DNA from: Hymenolepis diminuta
Taxonomy: Eukaryota; Platyhelminthes; Cestoda; Cyclophyllidea; Hymenolepididae
DNA: 64,000 nt
Assembly: GCA_900708905.1 (NCBI GenBank)
Contig: CAADRB010000013.1
Span: 690,024 to 754,023 of the forward strand
Direction: 5' to 3'
Shown: one piece after another, positions 55,001-64,000 of the stretch
Layout: each line of letters starts with the position of its first letter
Position numbering within the stretch: the first letter of the stretch is position 1
The notes under the pieces: generated by a model
Seen by the model: only the letters and a program-made list of their open reading frames with translations
Told to the model about the DNA's origin: nothing
Database searches by the model: none
Made by a program: the position numbers and the translations under genes

Positions 55001-58000
55001 TATTTCCGAGAGCAGACTTACTCGACGTTTCATAACCAATATAAAAGAAATTAGTATGTTAAAATAGAGCCGGACAAAAAATTATAAATGTATTATTGGA
55101 TATACTGGAGGAATAGGAAGGCTAAGATCCCAAAATGGATCGAAGGTGGTTGACTGGTGACCACATTTCAAACATTCCAGAGTACTCATCAGTTGGCCCA
55201 TAAAGAGATCTACAATAAAGGCACAGAGATTAGATAAAAAACTGTGATATGGAATAGTTAATATTGCAATAATACCAACCAGATATTAAACTGTCATCAA
55301 TGAGTTTATAGCGTTGCCAATAAAGCTCGGCCTTTTTGATAACGCTGAAAGGAAAGCAAAGATTGGTTAGAGAAATATATCAAGAGAAACGTGGTAAGTT
55401 GAAGTTGACACCATGTTTTATTCTCTGCCATCTGACGCATCAATATTGCAAGTCAAAAAGCACAATGCTACTGAGGAATTGGAAGTAGGCTAAGCAAGCA
55501 GCCTGACCGGCGGACGCACTTTCCGGCAAGTGGAGTAGGTCGATGAGTCAACTCCAGATATACTCAATCACACAGTCTCCTGATGGGCAGAGGTTAGAGG
55601 CCATTGAGGCAAAATGGTGGCAAACATTAACTAATGTGATTGTCGACAATGCCGCGGTGATGTGTTACCAATTCATTCGTTCCAGTCTTCATGGCAACGA
55701 TTATCTATATCGTACATCTTATCTTATTCGTTTTCCGTCCTACGGATCACACCGAAATTGATCTGTGTTGGATGATAATAGTTCAGAGCTAACTTTAGAG
55801 TACGAGAGAATCATGATTCTAAAATTGCTATTACCTAAATATATTATCTAATGACAATCTCTTCTAACTCCATTTTGACCAAAAAGCAAGTACTTTCATA
55901 TTGGATAATCCAAAGGAGTACTGAATGGCATGTGATAATAAAAGATCAACCAGTTCATTCTTATGACAGTCAATGCTGCAGTAGTCTTGTGTGTCATTAA
56001 ATCATCAGATGATCTGGATTAAAATTTAATCTAGAAACCATTCTCTCCATTGAGCAAAATTTCTATAGAAGATTTTGTTAATTAAGTTAATTTGACATTT
56101 GCAGCAGATAAGGAGAAAAGAGAATGTAAGTACTGTTATGGAGACCTATTAGCTCCCTAAGTTTATTTGAATCCTACTTGCGGCAGCAGCAGGGGAACCG
56201 CCAGAATAATTTACCTAAGAGGAATATTAGAGAAGCTGGTTGAGATGCCACGAAACTTATCTCAAGGACAAAATGTGTACATTCTGTCTCAAGATGGAAA
56301 ATCCACACTTCCACAACCGGTCTCCATACACTGTCAACCTTACTGGTGGTAAAAAACCATATTCTGATCTTAACATCTTGGCAGATAGTCTCGACATCGA
56401 TTCGACAGTTGGTTAACCTTCGTCACTATCATGTTCAAACATTCTTCTGATGAAACTGTACTTCCGCTTTCCACTTATTTTATAGAGGCTTAAGCAACTG
56501 CATTGTTAAAGTTGATTGGCAGTAACGCACTTCATTGGGCACCTAGCTGTCCTACAAAGGGGGATCAGTTGTGGCGTCAAACCCAGCCCTAAGTTAAAAG
56601 TAATAAGAAAATTTGCTCACAAAATCAACACATTTTGCTACAAGTAGTTGATTTTTTAACATATATGTCACGTGATATCCTATTCTTGCATAGTTATTTA
56701 GCCTAATATGAGCACATGCCTGCATCTAATGTAAAACATTCCTTCTCTTGTCAGGAAAAAAAACATGACCATATCTGTGAAATATCATAAATATGCCATC
56801 AATACAAATTCATAATTTAATACTGGCAGTATTAATTACTGAACAAAGAGTAAATGAGAAGAGGACGCTATTACTAAAACGTGTACTAAAAGCTTTCATA
56901 TAAGAAGAGGTCCCAAAGTATTCAACCATCAAACGTTCTAGATTTGAACAACCGTCGTATGTTGAAACAAAATCTCATAAAAACCATCTTAGGAACGAGA
57001 TATTCAGAGACCTAAGAAGGTGGGCTATCAAAAGAAAACTTGATTTCAGGACGTGGGAAGCTTTTGGATTCTATTTTATGAAGAATTTTTTGATTTGTTC
57101 AAGTTGTTCGCAGTTTCCATTTGCAAACGTTTATTGAGCATTATCATTTTAATTCCTATTATTTGAGTACGTCAACGGCTTCCCAAATTTGAAGAGTTTT
57201 GCCTAGTTAATTAATTGTATCAGCTTTGCCTATCAACGAAACTTTCGTTGTTCTCAACGAAGTAATTTCAACAGCCTGATTTTCAATTCATTCAACAGAA
57301 GGGAGGAGCTCAAATCTAGCAGGTTCAATGTTGGCACCTTCATACTGTATTCCTATGTGAAACAATCTAGCCTTCTAACAATTGTATTTAAAAATTAACT
57401 GTGTTTCTTAAAAACGATCAACATTAGGAAGTTTATTTAGGCGAAATTTGATAAACAATGCAGTCTGGTTAAAGAAACGTTAAAAAGCGATAAGTGTGTG
57501 AATATCCGAGCATCTTGGATATAATGTAAGGCAGTTGAAAAATACTAGCCTACGGAAGTAATTTCTACTTCTAAAGTAGGAAATACACTCCTCAAATTAT
57601 AGCAGTAAAAGTGTAGTACAACAAAACAGCAATAACGGAACGAACTAAACACCCTACAACCCGCCCATAACAAACCATCAAGAAATTTATTTTAACAATT
57701 ACCATCAGAATACAAATCGTTCACAAGGAAAGTATGGATTTCATGCTTGGTCGGTCTTATAGTCGACATGCATATTTGTGTCAATTTTATCTCTTCTTCG
57801 TTGAAATAGAGCAGATAATTACGCTGTTTTGTTTGTCAAACGCCACCCTTGAAGGGGATGTGCAATTAATGCGATTCCAATAGAAAAGAATGTGACTTTT
57901 TCAAAGATGTATTGAAGCAACACGATAACTCAAGTCCGCTTTATCTAAACTGTCAAATAATGATTTCTTGTCGATTATTCATCAGTAAAGGATACTAAAC

Positions 58001-58142
58001 AGTCACATCAACTCGGCGCATCTGTTTGTGAAAAACCCGTTCCCACTCACTCTGTGCTGATATTCATCTCCTGCCTTTCCTAGCTTCCCTCTAGTTCTCC
58101 CTCATTTTTCCTGATTTTCTGCAGGAAGAATATTACTTTTAG
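49011..58142 (+). CDS. Possible small plus-strand gene antisense to the USP gene (tentative, unrecognised)
   Basis: Six exon candidates join in phase: 49011-49140 ([18 protein letters not shown]..., donor gtaagc), 49329-49482 ([18 protein letters not shown]..., acceptor after a pyrimidine tract), 52476-52545 (acccacag to gtaagt; [15 protein letters not shown]), 54850-54972 (tctgacag to gtaaga; [20 protein letters not shown]...), 56105-56125 (tttgcag to gtaagt; QIRRKEN) and 58125-58142 (tctgcag; EEYYF then stop). Total 171 residues, mostly helical and charged, no family recognised. The second exon's donor (GT|gtgcca) is weak. The exons lie in introns or the 3' flank of the opposite-strand protease. 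With free choice of small exons in AT-rich DNA, chance assembly is a real possibility; the first two and the fourth exons look best. Confidence 0.3.
49440..49445 (-). terminator. Candidate polyadenylation signal of the USP gene
   Basis: AATAAA on the minus strand about 290 bases past the USP stop codon. Confidence 0.4.
49738..49810 (-). CDS. USP last exon with stop codon
   Basis: Minus strand, acceptor attgtag, reads (I)[20 protein letters not shown] then RIH and TAA at 49738-49740. The A-Y-x-L-F-Y motif is the C-terminal signature of the USP fold. Its phase (one base) matches the preceding exon. Confidence 0.9.
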
Positions 58143-61100
58143 TAAGAGACACCGCCTAATCTAATTTCAGCAGGCTCCAAAAGTAGTTTTACTGGATTTA
58201 ATACTACTGCGTAGACAATGGAATGAGCGACAATGTGCAGTAAAAAAATATAAAAAATGGTGACGCAATTTCCCTTTTTCAACAATTATAGTTCCGTTGG
58301 ATTTACCGAAGAAGAGTACCTCTGAATTCAAAATGTTAGCTTCCACATTTCTATAAAATTTACAGCCATGATTGATATGTAAAATTGATAACAATAGATT
58401 AAGTTTGCTATCAAAATATTTCATTTTAAGAGGTAGATTCAAATTTGAATCAGTTGAAAGGAAAATAGGAAGCTGAAAAGTGACTACGATCAAGGTGGGT
58501 AGTGATCTGTAATTCCTTCTTGATATCTCAACTCTTTAGTGGAATCAATACTAATATCATCATTTAAACCATCGTCAAAAGATTTATGCAACTTAAGAAA
58601 ACAACTCACGGCATTTTGTCCTCCTTGTCATAGTCAGGAGGTTCTGTGGGTGGTCGATGAGTTACTCTATTGACATCCTCGTGAAGACCTTGGACAAGAT
58701 AACGGAGGAATTCTTGAGCATCCTGCTGACTAAAGTGACCAGAAGAGACAAATGTATTGAAAATGAGGAATAAGGAGGGGGAGAGAGTAAATGAGAATGG
58801 AAAACAACTTACGAATTACCAACGAATCGAGGCGCGAATCTCTGAATTTGTGAACGGAAGCGTTGCGGACTGATGTAGCCCACACTAGTACCAGTTGATG
58901 GCCACATTTGGCGCATTAATTCGGTGTATGCTGCAAAAATAAGAAGGAAAAAACACTTAGTTTAAAAAGAATGACGTTCAACGCCTCGGAGTTTAATAGC
59001 CAAAAGGTTATGTATACAACATTGTATACATTATATCGATTCGCTAATAAACTACTCATCTTAAAAAAACACTCATGACCATTCTCCCCTACCTCAAATG
59101 CACCGGTGACTCAGTGGTTAACGCGTTCGGCTGCTAAATCAGAGGTCAAGAGATCGATGCTCATTGGGGCGCGCCCAGTAATGTGGTGAACAACCACCCC
59201 GGTTAACTCTGATTGATTAGAGAGGTGATAGAATGCGAGTTTCTCACAAAACTGGCTTTAGAGTGCCTTCTCTTGAACCTCTTCGACATAAATTCAGAAT
59301 TAAGATATTTTAAGATTCCTATCTACATTTTTTTCCGATGAAGTACTAAATGTTGTCATGCTATTGCAAACATAATGGAATAAACAACCAAAAATCAATA
59401 AAATTGTTCATTATAATAATTCGTCTGTATAAAGTAAGTTCTCATAAAACTGGATGTCATAAAAACAAGACCTCTTTATGATGCAAGGAATGCGCCTAGA
59501 CGAATAAATAAGGGCCTGCAAAGGTTAAGGACCATAATTTCATTTGCTATTGCAGATTACGCTTTAAAAAATTATTTGGTATTTCCGTTCATGAAACCCA
59601 CAGTTAAGTGAATCAGCCCAACTGACCTCAAAATTAAGAGGAGGAAAATATAGATTGAAAGGTCACACACATCTATGAGGATGGAAAATATGGAAAGCAG
59701 AAAGAGTAGAAAAGTGGGGAGATACAACCATCTTGACACAATGGCCACCAATTCCTCGCAGCATGGGCAGTGCACTTGAGTATATCAAGGAGGTAACTTA
59801 AGATATATCATGGTTATCATTAGTCCTCTATTCTCTTTTATTAATCCAAGTTCTAGTAAGTGGTACTGTAACGGCAGGCGAGATCACAACATTAGCCCAC
59901 TTCAAATTCTTCGGCAGTGTTTGGTAACAACACCTTCAACCATTCCACACTGCGACGTTCTTTAAAAAGAGCATAGATTGAAAATAGGGAGAAATTTGTG
60001 CCTTTCAAGATTGAAATCTTCTTCTTTCAGAAAAATGAATACTGTATGGGGATGCATCTCCCTGCTAATATTAATAATAATAATTTATGTGATTTTAATT
60101 TATTAATAATATTAATAATTAATAATTTTCCTTTGATCAAATGGATAAATAAATAATCAATGAGGCATTAAGCACACTAAGACTTGATAAATTATCTGGA
60201 CGATTTTGAATCGCCAATTTTTAATATATTGGTCATCTGCATTATTTATTAATCACTGACTTGCTACCTGTGATTTGAGAGAAGCAAAACTGCTAGGCTT
60301 ATCGTGAGCTTCAGGAGGGAAACACTCAGTTAAAGTACAACTCTACGCCAAATGTGACCTCAAATCTAGATAGAGTTGGGTGCATAATCCTCCTCCACCA
60401 ACATTAAGGAAGCAGTGATAGAGAACTCTCTCAATTAGCAATTTAATTCAGTTAGAATTCACAGTATTTTTTTACAATCAATGAATGACCCACTTATCAG
60501 ATTATTTGACTTCATATATGTAGCTTTGTCTCAGAGATATATCGATTAGGGGTCACAAAGTACTTTGTTCCCTAAAACATATTCTCTCGTTCCAGTGAGA
60601 GGTAGTGAAGATTCCTCTCTGGAATCGAAAGTATAAATTACTCACTAATAAAGTCATTATAAAGCTGTTAACATAAAAAAGTCAGATAACAGTCGTCTTC
60701 TTAGGGAATTAATGAATTTCTAGCCTCAATAATAATCTTTCATTGGTCAGTCAGTAGAGTAGAGTAATCAGTATCAGAATCGTTCTACTGAATATGAATA
60801 ACAAAAGAATTTCTTCTTTTGACTTCTACATGTTTGAATACCACCCTTTCACATAGATATTAGTAACAATAAAAAGAGTTCGAAATCAATGAATAAATTT
60901 TTCTAGCAACTTTCAACACTTGGTTTAATAACTCAAAGTATTTCTACTCAGAAGAAAACAGATTAAATAAAAATGCAGCATATTCACTAGTCTCATCTCC
61001 CTGGTCCTGACTGTAAGGCATGTATGAATCAGAGTGGCACTACTAACTAGTTCATTAAATCAACGGGTCAATAGACTTGTCCTATCCAGAAAACTGGGGG

Positions 61101-63801
61101 TCAATTCAAGAAACATGAACTTTGAAACAGGAATTAATGCAGTAAATTGCATATGAGAAAGTGGAAAATTCAACGGACCCAAAATTTAAATAGAATAAGT
61201 AAATAGATGCCGTGATTTAATTATCTGCTTCCATTCGATTTCTCTTCATTTTATATTTATTATTCTACCCCCTGTGTTCAGATGTTTTCTTATACTATGG
61301 TACTGTAAGGTATTGTAGATAAGATACCAAAAATAGGTTTAAATTTAATGTTCATATGTTTGGCATAAATAGAACCAAATGCAGAATCTCAGCGCAAAAA
61401 ATATGGAGTCAGCTGACAGGATGATGTTGTCAAAGCGTGACTGTAGGGAAAAGGGGTATGTGCAGGGAATATATAAAGTTATAAATAAAACTAACCTCTT
61501 GTCCGGTTCTTAGAGTGACATTTTAACATTTGTAATATTTAGATTAAAATTTGTGTAATTTAAGAGTTCATTTTAAATAATATGTATTCTTTAACTGATC
61601 TAACAATAGGTGCAAGGCGAAGGGAGAGTCAAACTGAGTTATCCACTAAAAGAAACAAGCCATTAACCGTAACTGAAGCTAATCAAACATCTATTTTCGA
61701 TAGACATCCGCAGACCGAATTAAATATGCAAAGATTCGATTAGATTTGTCGTAAAACTACAATATTATAATCAACTCCGAAGATTTTTCTGGGAAATCCA
61801 GTGGACAAACCCCGAGGAAGATATGGTGAAGAGTGGCACAACCATCAAATCTCCTAAACCAACAGCTCTTGAATGAATCCTTTCTACCTAGAATTGGTTA
61901 AATATTGTTTTTTTTTGTAGATTAACCACAAAAAGGAGCCCCCAACTAGGAAATGTGGGTGCCCTTTTCCAATCTGAAAAGATCGACAAGGTTGATATGT
62001 GTAGGCTAAATAATAGAAGAATAAACGTGTGCTTAAGATTGTGAGAAAATTGAGCTTAGAAAGTTGAAACGCTAGTGAGAAATGAAGTCACAAGACATGA
62101 GTGAAGCCCAATTGAAAATTTAGAAAATTTACTCCATCTCTCTCACACATTTTACATTAATAAGAAATGGAAGGATATTAAGTAAATCAATAAAACATAT
62201 TACGGAGTGACCGCAAATAGATTATTTGAAGACATGCTCTGTTTCAAATATAGAACTAAATAGACAACTCTTCTCACCTTATATTTTAGTTTACCCCAGG
62301 GAAGTCTTAGATCAATACGAATTTACCTAATAATTTTAAAAGAAAATTAAACTGTTTTCCAATTTCACGATCAAGTTTTCGTAAATTCAAAAAATTACTG
62401 TTAATAGCCGCAAGGAAGAATCAATAATTATTACTTCTGAGAAAATATCAAAATGAAGAGAAGTAGTATTACACTATAACATGGGGGAAGGGGGGGGGGA
62501 GGAAAAGGATTGGATGCAAGTTGGATCTTACTTCATTTGATCTATAGATTCAGATTTTACACTATTTCCACTATTATAATGCTTCATGTTATAATATCCC
62601 GAAATTCAAAGTTTTCCGACATTTCCAAGTGAACTCAACCGAATTTAACCATCCGGACTATCTTCGCCTAGTGAAAACATTGGAAACTAGGAAGCAAATA
62701 ATAAACCAGCAATCCAATCAGTCTTGAGATCGGATTGAACATGATTCCTAAACCCATACCTTCAAATATTTAAAAAAGAATTTGGGCGAACTGAATGAAT
62801 TAATTGAAGGTGCGTGCAACATTCAGTAAGAGGCGAGGATAATTAGAAAGCAGAAATATTAAAGTCCGCACCGATTGATATTATCTGATTAAGTTTATGC
62901 GATAGTACGTCGATAAACATAACTAAAGGCCACAGAGCCTGTGTTTAATTCCGGGATAAGCGATTCCTGCAGATGGTCTCCAAGTTGCCCACTATTCTTA
63001 TCACTATGCCGACGCACGCTGCTCCTGATAATTAGAATATTAGTCATTAATTCAGCTGCCATCTGCCTCTCTATCTGGGTCTGGGACAACGTAGCCTACC
63101 AGCACCCAGCGATTAATTAAATCATAGTAGCAGGAACTAGACTGTCTTTCACTGCAACAGGGAGGCTCACAACAATACTGAAGCCTGTCTAGTATACTGA
63201 GAGTATAATATTAAAGAACATCTTTGAACATCCAGCCGCACGAGTTAATTTGGGGCCAAAAGATAGATGACCGATTGTGAGCTTCTCCAGGTTACTTTTC
63301 CCAAATCAGATCAGACATCATCTAAACTATCCTAAATGGACTAGAAAAGTTCATCGAAGTCTATCCGTGTTCGGAAAATAATAAAGTAATTTCAATTTAG
63401 ATTGATTAATCAAATACTATTTATGAATTTTCGAGCCCATCCAGCAGGTCATAGGAAGAGAAGAAGCGAAATGAACAAAACACATTCAACTCGAAAACAG
63501 TTATTAGAGAATGTTAAGCAGTCAAATAGAATTTAATATGCAGGTCAATAATAGATTACTTATATTGAAATTCCAAATACGCATTACTCAGCCCTGCGGA
63601 GTATATATAGTTGGAAAACAGTTTTCTAAAACAACTTACGACAAGATGTTACGTTTGCAAAAGAGGAGAATACTTACCTTTGAAAAGATTGCCTTTCATA
63701 GTACTGTTGACATTGATTTCAGAGGTATAGACATCATTCAAACAGATGAGGCGCAACTCTGATGTGTTGCTCAGGCATTGCAATACAGAGTTCATAAAGC
63801 A
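49738..63801 (-). CDS. Ubiquitin-specific protease (peptidase C19, USP2/8/21-like), 5' end outside window
   Basis: Eight minus-strand exons with matching phases, read 63801 to 49738: 63678-63801, 58813-58930, 58610-58729, 55280-55344, 55106-55209, 53454-53528, then a break, 49885-50014 and 49738-49810. Landmarks in order: [17 protein letters not shown] (catalytic Cys box), [65 protein letters not shown] (first zinc Cys pair), [46 protein letters not shown] then GHYTACC (catalytic His), WYLFNDQ, and [11 protein letters not shown] then stop. The enzyme removes ubiquitin from proteins. About 80 residues with the second zinc Cys pair and LKRF box should lie between 53453 and 50015 but were not found. 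The exon with the GLxNLGNT part lies beyond 63801, so the start is off the window. Confidence 0.9.
49885..50014 (-). CDS. USP exon with catalytic His box
   Basis: Minus strand, acceptor ttttaaag, donor gtatgc. Contains [15 protein letters not shown], then [10 protein letters not shown] (catalytic His in G-H-Y) and SWYLFND (the Asn/Asp box). It starts in phase 1 and ends in phase 2. Several related USPs have GHYTAYC; here the Tyr is Cys. Confidence 0.9.
50015..53453 (-). other. USP interval with unfound exon(s)
   Basis: The family needs about 80 residues here (zinc C-x-x-C, HLKRF-like box, the stretch before the His box), with total length one more than a multiple of three. I searched both the codon pattern for HLKRF and visible ORFs on the minus strand and found none. 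A 27-nt exon candidate (53329-53355, MNRQHGIMP, acceptor ttatcag, donor gtgagt) fits the phase but carries no family motif. The interval also holds a 133-bp MITE-like element. Confidence 0.6.
50285..50417. mobile_element. 133-bp MITE-like element with 26-bp perfect inverted ends
   Basis: Left end tgtaataacgtgaagacgga... (50285-50310) is exactly inverted at 50392-50417. The flanks carry a 5-bp direct repeat CCGTT (50280-50284 and 50418-50422), consistent with target-site duplication. The interior is GC-richer than its surroundings and has no coding capacity. Confidence 0.7.
53454..53528 (-). CDS. USP exon before the unfound segment
   Basis: Minus strand, acceptor tttcatag, donor gtgagt; 25 codons, phase 0 both sides: [20 protein letters not shown] then GSEQP. 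The pattern D-C-x-x-x-F-T-x-x-E-x-L-x-G-x-E-x-P is a typical USP segment just before the second zinc Cys pair. Confidence 0.85.
53529..55105 (-). other. USP intron
   Basis: Non-coding on the minus strand. On the plus strand it holds the exon candidate 54850-54972. Confidence 0.6.
55106..55209 (-). CDS. USP exon with first zinc Cys pair and [10 protein letters not shown]
   Basis: Minus strand, acceptor attgtag, donor gtatat. Reads (D)[19 protein letters not shown] then [16 protein letters not shown]-x-x-C is the first half of the structural zinc site. It starts with two bases that complete the split codon from the previous exon. Confidence 0.9.
55280..55344 (-). CDS. USP small exon
   Basis: Minus strand, 65 nt, acceptor tttcag, donor gttggt (unusual). 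Reads [20 protein letters not shown] and one more residue, matching the W-x-x-x-x-x-x-x-D-S-x-I segment before the GQL motif. Phases fit both neighbours. Confidence 0.85.
55345..58609 (-). other. USP intron (3.27 kb)
   Basis: Non-coding on the minus strand. On the plus strand it carries the two smallest exon candidates of the tentative antisense gene (56105-56125, 58125-58142) and an open frame at 56167-56352 of no known family. Confidence 0.6.
58610..58729 (-). CDS. USP exon with QQDAQEF box
   Basis: Minus strand, acceptor actttag, donor gtgagt. Reads [20 protein letters not shown] then RVTHRPP and [10 protein letters not shown]. The Gln/Asp-Ala-Gln-Glu-Phe box is a core USP signature, and L-H-E-D-V-N-R-V is typical of the USP2/8/21 group. 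Confidence 0.9.
58813..58930 (-). CDS. USP exon [10 protein letters not shown]...RFAPRFVG
   Basis: Minus strand, acceptor tttgcag, donor gtaagt. Reads (A)[19 protein letters not shown] then [19 protein letters not shown]. The S-P-x-x-F-x-x-x-I-x-R-F-A-P-x-F-x-G pattern is diagnostic of this USP group. Confidence 0.9.
58931..63677 (-). other. USP intron (4.75 kb)
   Basis: No exon was recognised on either strand. It contains the best SINE copy (59098 on), an AT-rich block near 60065-60130 and a G-run near 62483-62500. Confidence 0.6.
59098..59420 (+). repeat. tRNA-derived SINE-like element, best copy
   Basis: The head resembles a tRNA gene: TGACTCAGTGG (59107-59117) matches the RNA polymerase III A-box, followed by GTTAACGCGTTCGGCTGCTA and a B-box-like gatcgatgc about 35 bases on. 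The body carries 'acaaccaccccggttaa' and the tail 'ccgatgaagtactaaatgtt', both also present in diverged form near 4120 and 4550. It lies in a USP intron, antisense to it. Confidence 0.6.
63678..63801 (-). CDS. USP exon starting at the catalytic cysteine
   Basis: Minus strand, acceptor tttgtag, donor gtaagt. The first codon is the catalytic Cys: [20 protein letters not shown], continuing to MKGNLFK. It ends with one base that makes Ala with the next exon (LFK-AYTELM). The exon with the preceding G-N-T should be upstream, outside the window; bases 63802-64000 show no such match. Confidence 0.9.
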
Positions 63802-64000
63802 CTACAAAGAGAACAAAAGATTATTATATTATAATTATTACAATACACAGTACGCCAGAAAAATTTCCCACTTCTTTATTGTGGAGGAGCAACTGAAATC
63901 GGTTAGCGATAAGTTCAACAAATCATAGATGGAGGTAATCGAAGACATTACGAGAGTAAAATCGACGTAAATAAGAGTTTTATTTCAAATAATTTTACGG

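Noticed and set aside
56167..56352. Plus-strand frame with [19 protein letters not shown]
   Set aside because: Protein-like in look but no matching splice phase to the neighbouring candidates and no family; likely chance.
1..64000. CRISPR arrays, bacterial operons, rRNA or intact tRNA genes
   Set aside because: None seen. The only tRNA-like sequence is the SINE head at 59098, which lacks a proper acceptor stem and is followed by SINE body.

Overview
The window looks like a draft-assembly piece of an AT-rich animal genome. It has GT-AG introns of tens of bases to several kb, very small exons, Gypsy-type and mariner elements, short dispersed repeats and an 802-base N gap. The combination fits a parasitic flatworm (tapeworm more likely than fluke), but that is inference: no rRNA or mitochondrial marker is present to fix the taxon.

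Bases 1-2650 hold a decayed Gypsy-like LTR retrotransposon on the minus strand. Bases 2650-9260 are intergenic with SINE-like and other repeat scraps. From 9265 to 36054 (+) one very large secreted-protein gene can be read through about 20 exons whose splice phases all join. It encodes a signal peptide, a thrombospondin-N/laminin-G-like domain, two copies of an unrecognised ~185-residue unit, a ~3,200-residue Ser/Thr/Glu-rich tract in one exon of about 10.97 kb, a third unit copy, a run of tiny exons, the multiplexin (collagen XV/XVIII) trimerisation domain and a C-terminal endostatin domain. Both ends are those of a type XV/XVIII collagen, but I see no Gly-X-Y triple helix. The predicted product is about 4,894 residues and is the most interesting object in the window.

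At 36690-38700 (+) lies a second Gypsy-like remnant. 1,381 bases of it are an exact inverted copy of window bases 1-1381, so the large gene sits between perfect inverted repeats. Bases 38700-49000 are repeat-rich, with a three-copy dispersed repeat family and a mariner element (46045-47229) with clear terminal inverted repeats, its middle replaced by Ns.

From 63801 down to 49738 (-) there is a ubiquitin-specific protease (peptidase C19, USP2/8/21-like). Eight exons carry the Cys box, the QQDAQEF box, the [10 protein letters not shown] segment, the His box and the C-terminal AYVLFY motif. The first exon(s) lie beyond the window, and the segment with the second zinc half-site and LKRF box was not found. 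On the opposite strand a chain of phase-compatible exon candidates (49011-58142, +) may be a small unrecognised gene; this is tentative.

The two main genes have no evident functional link: one makes an extracellular-matrix or tegument-type secreted giant, the other an intracellular deubiquitinase.
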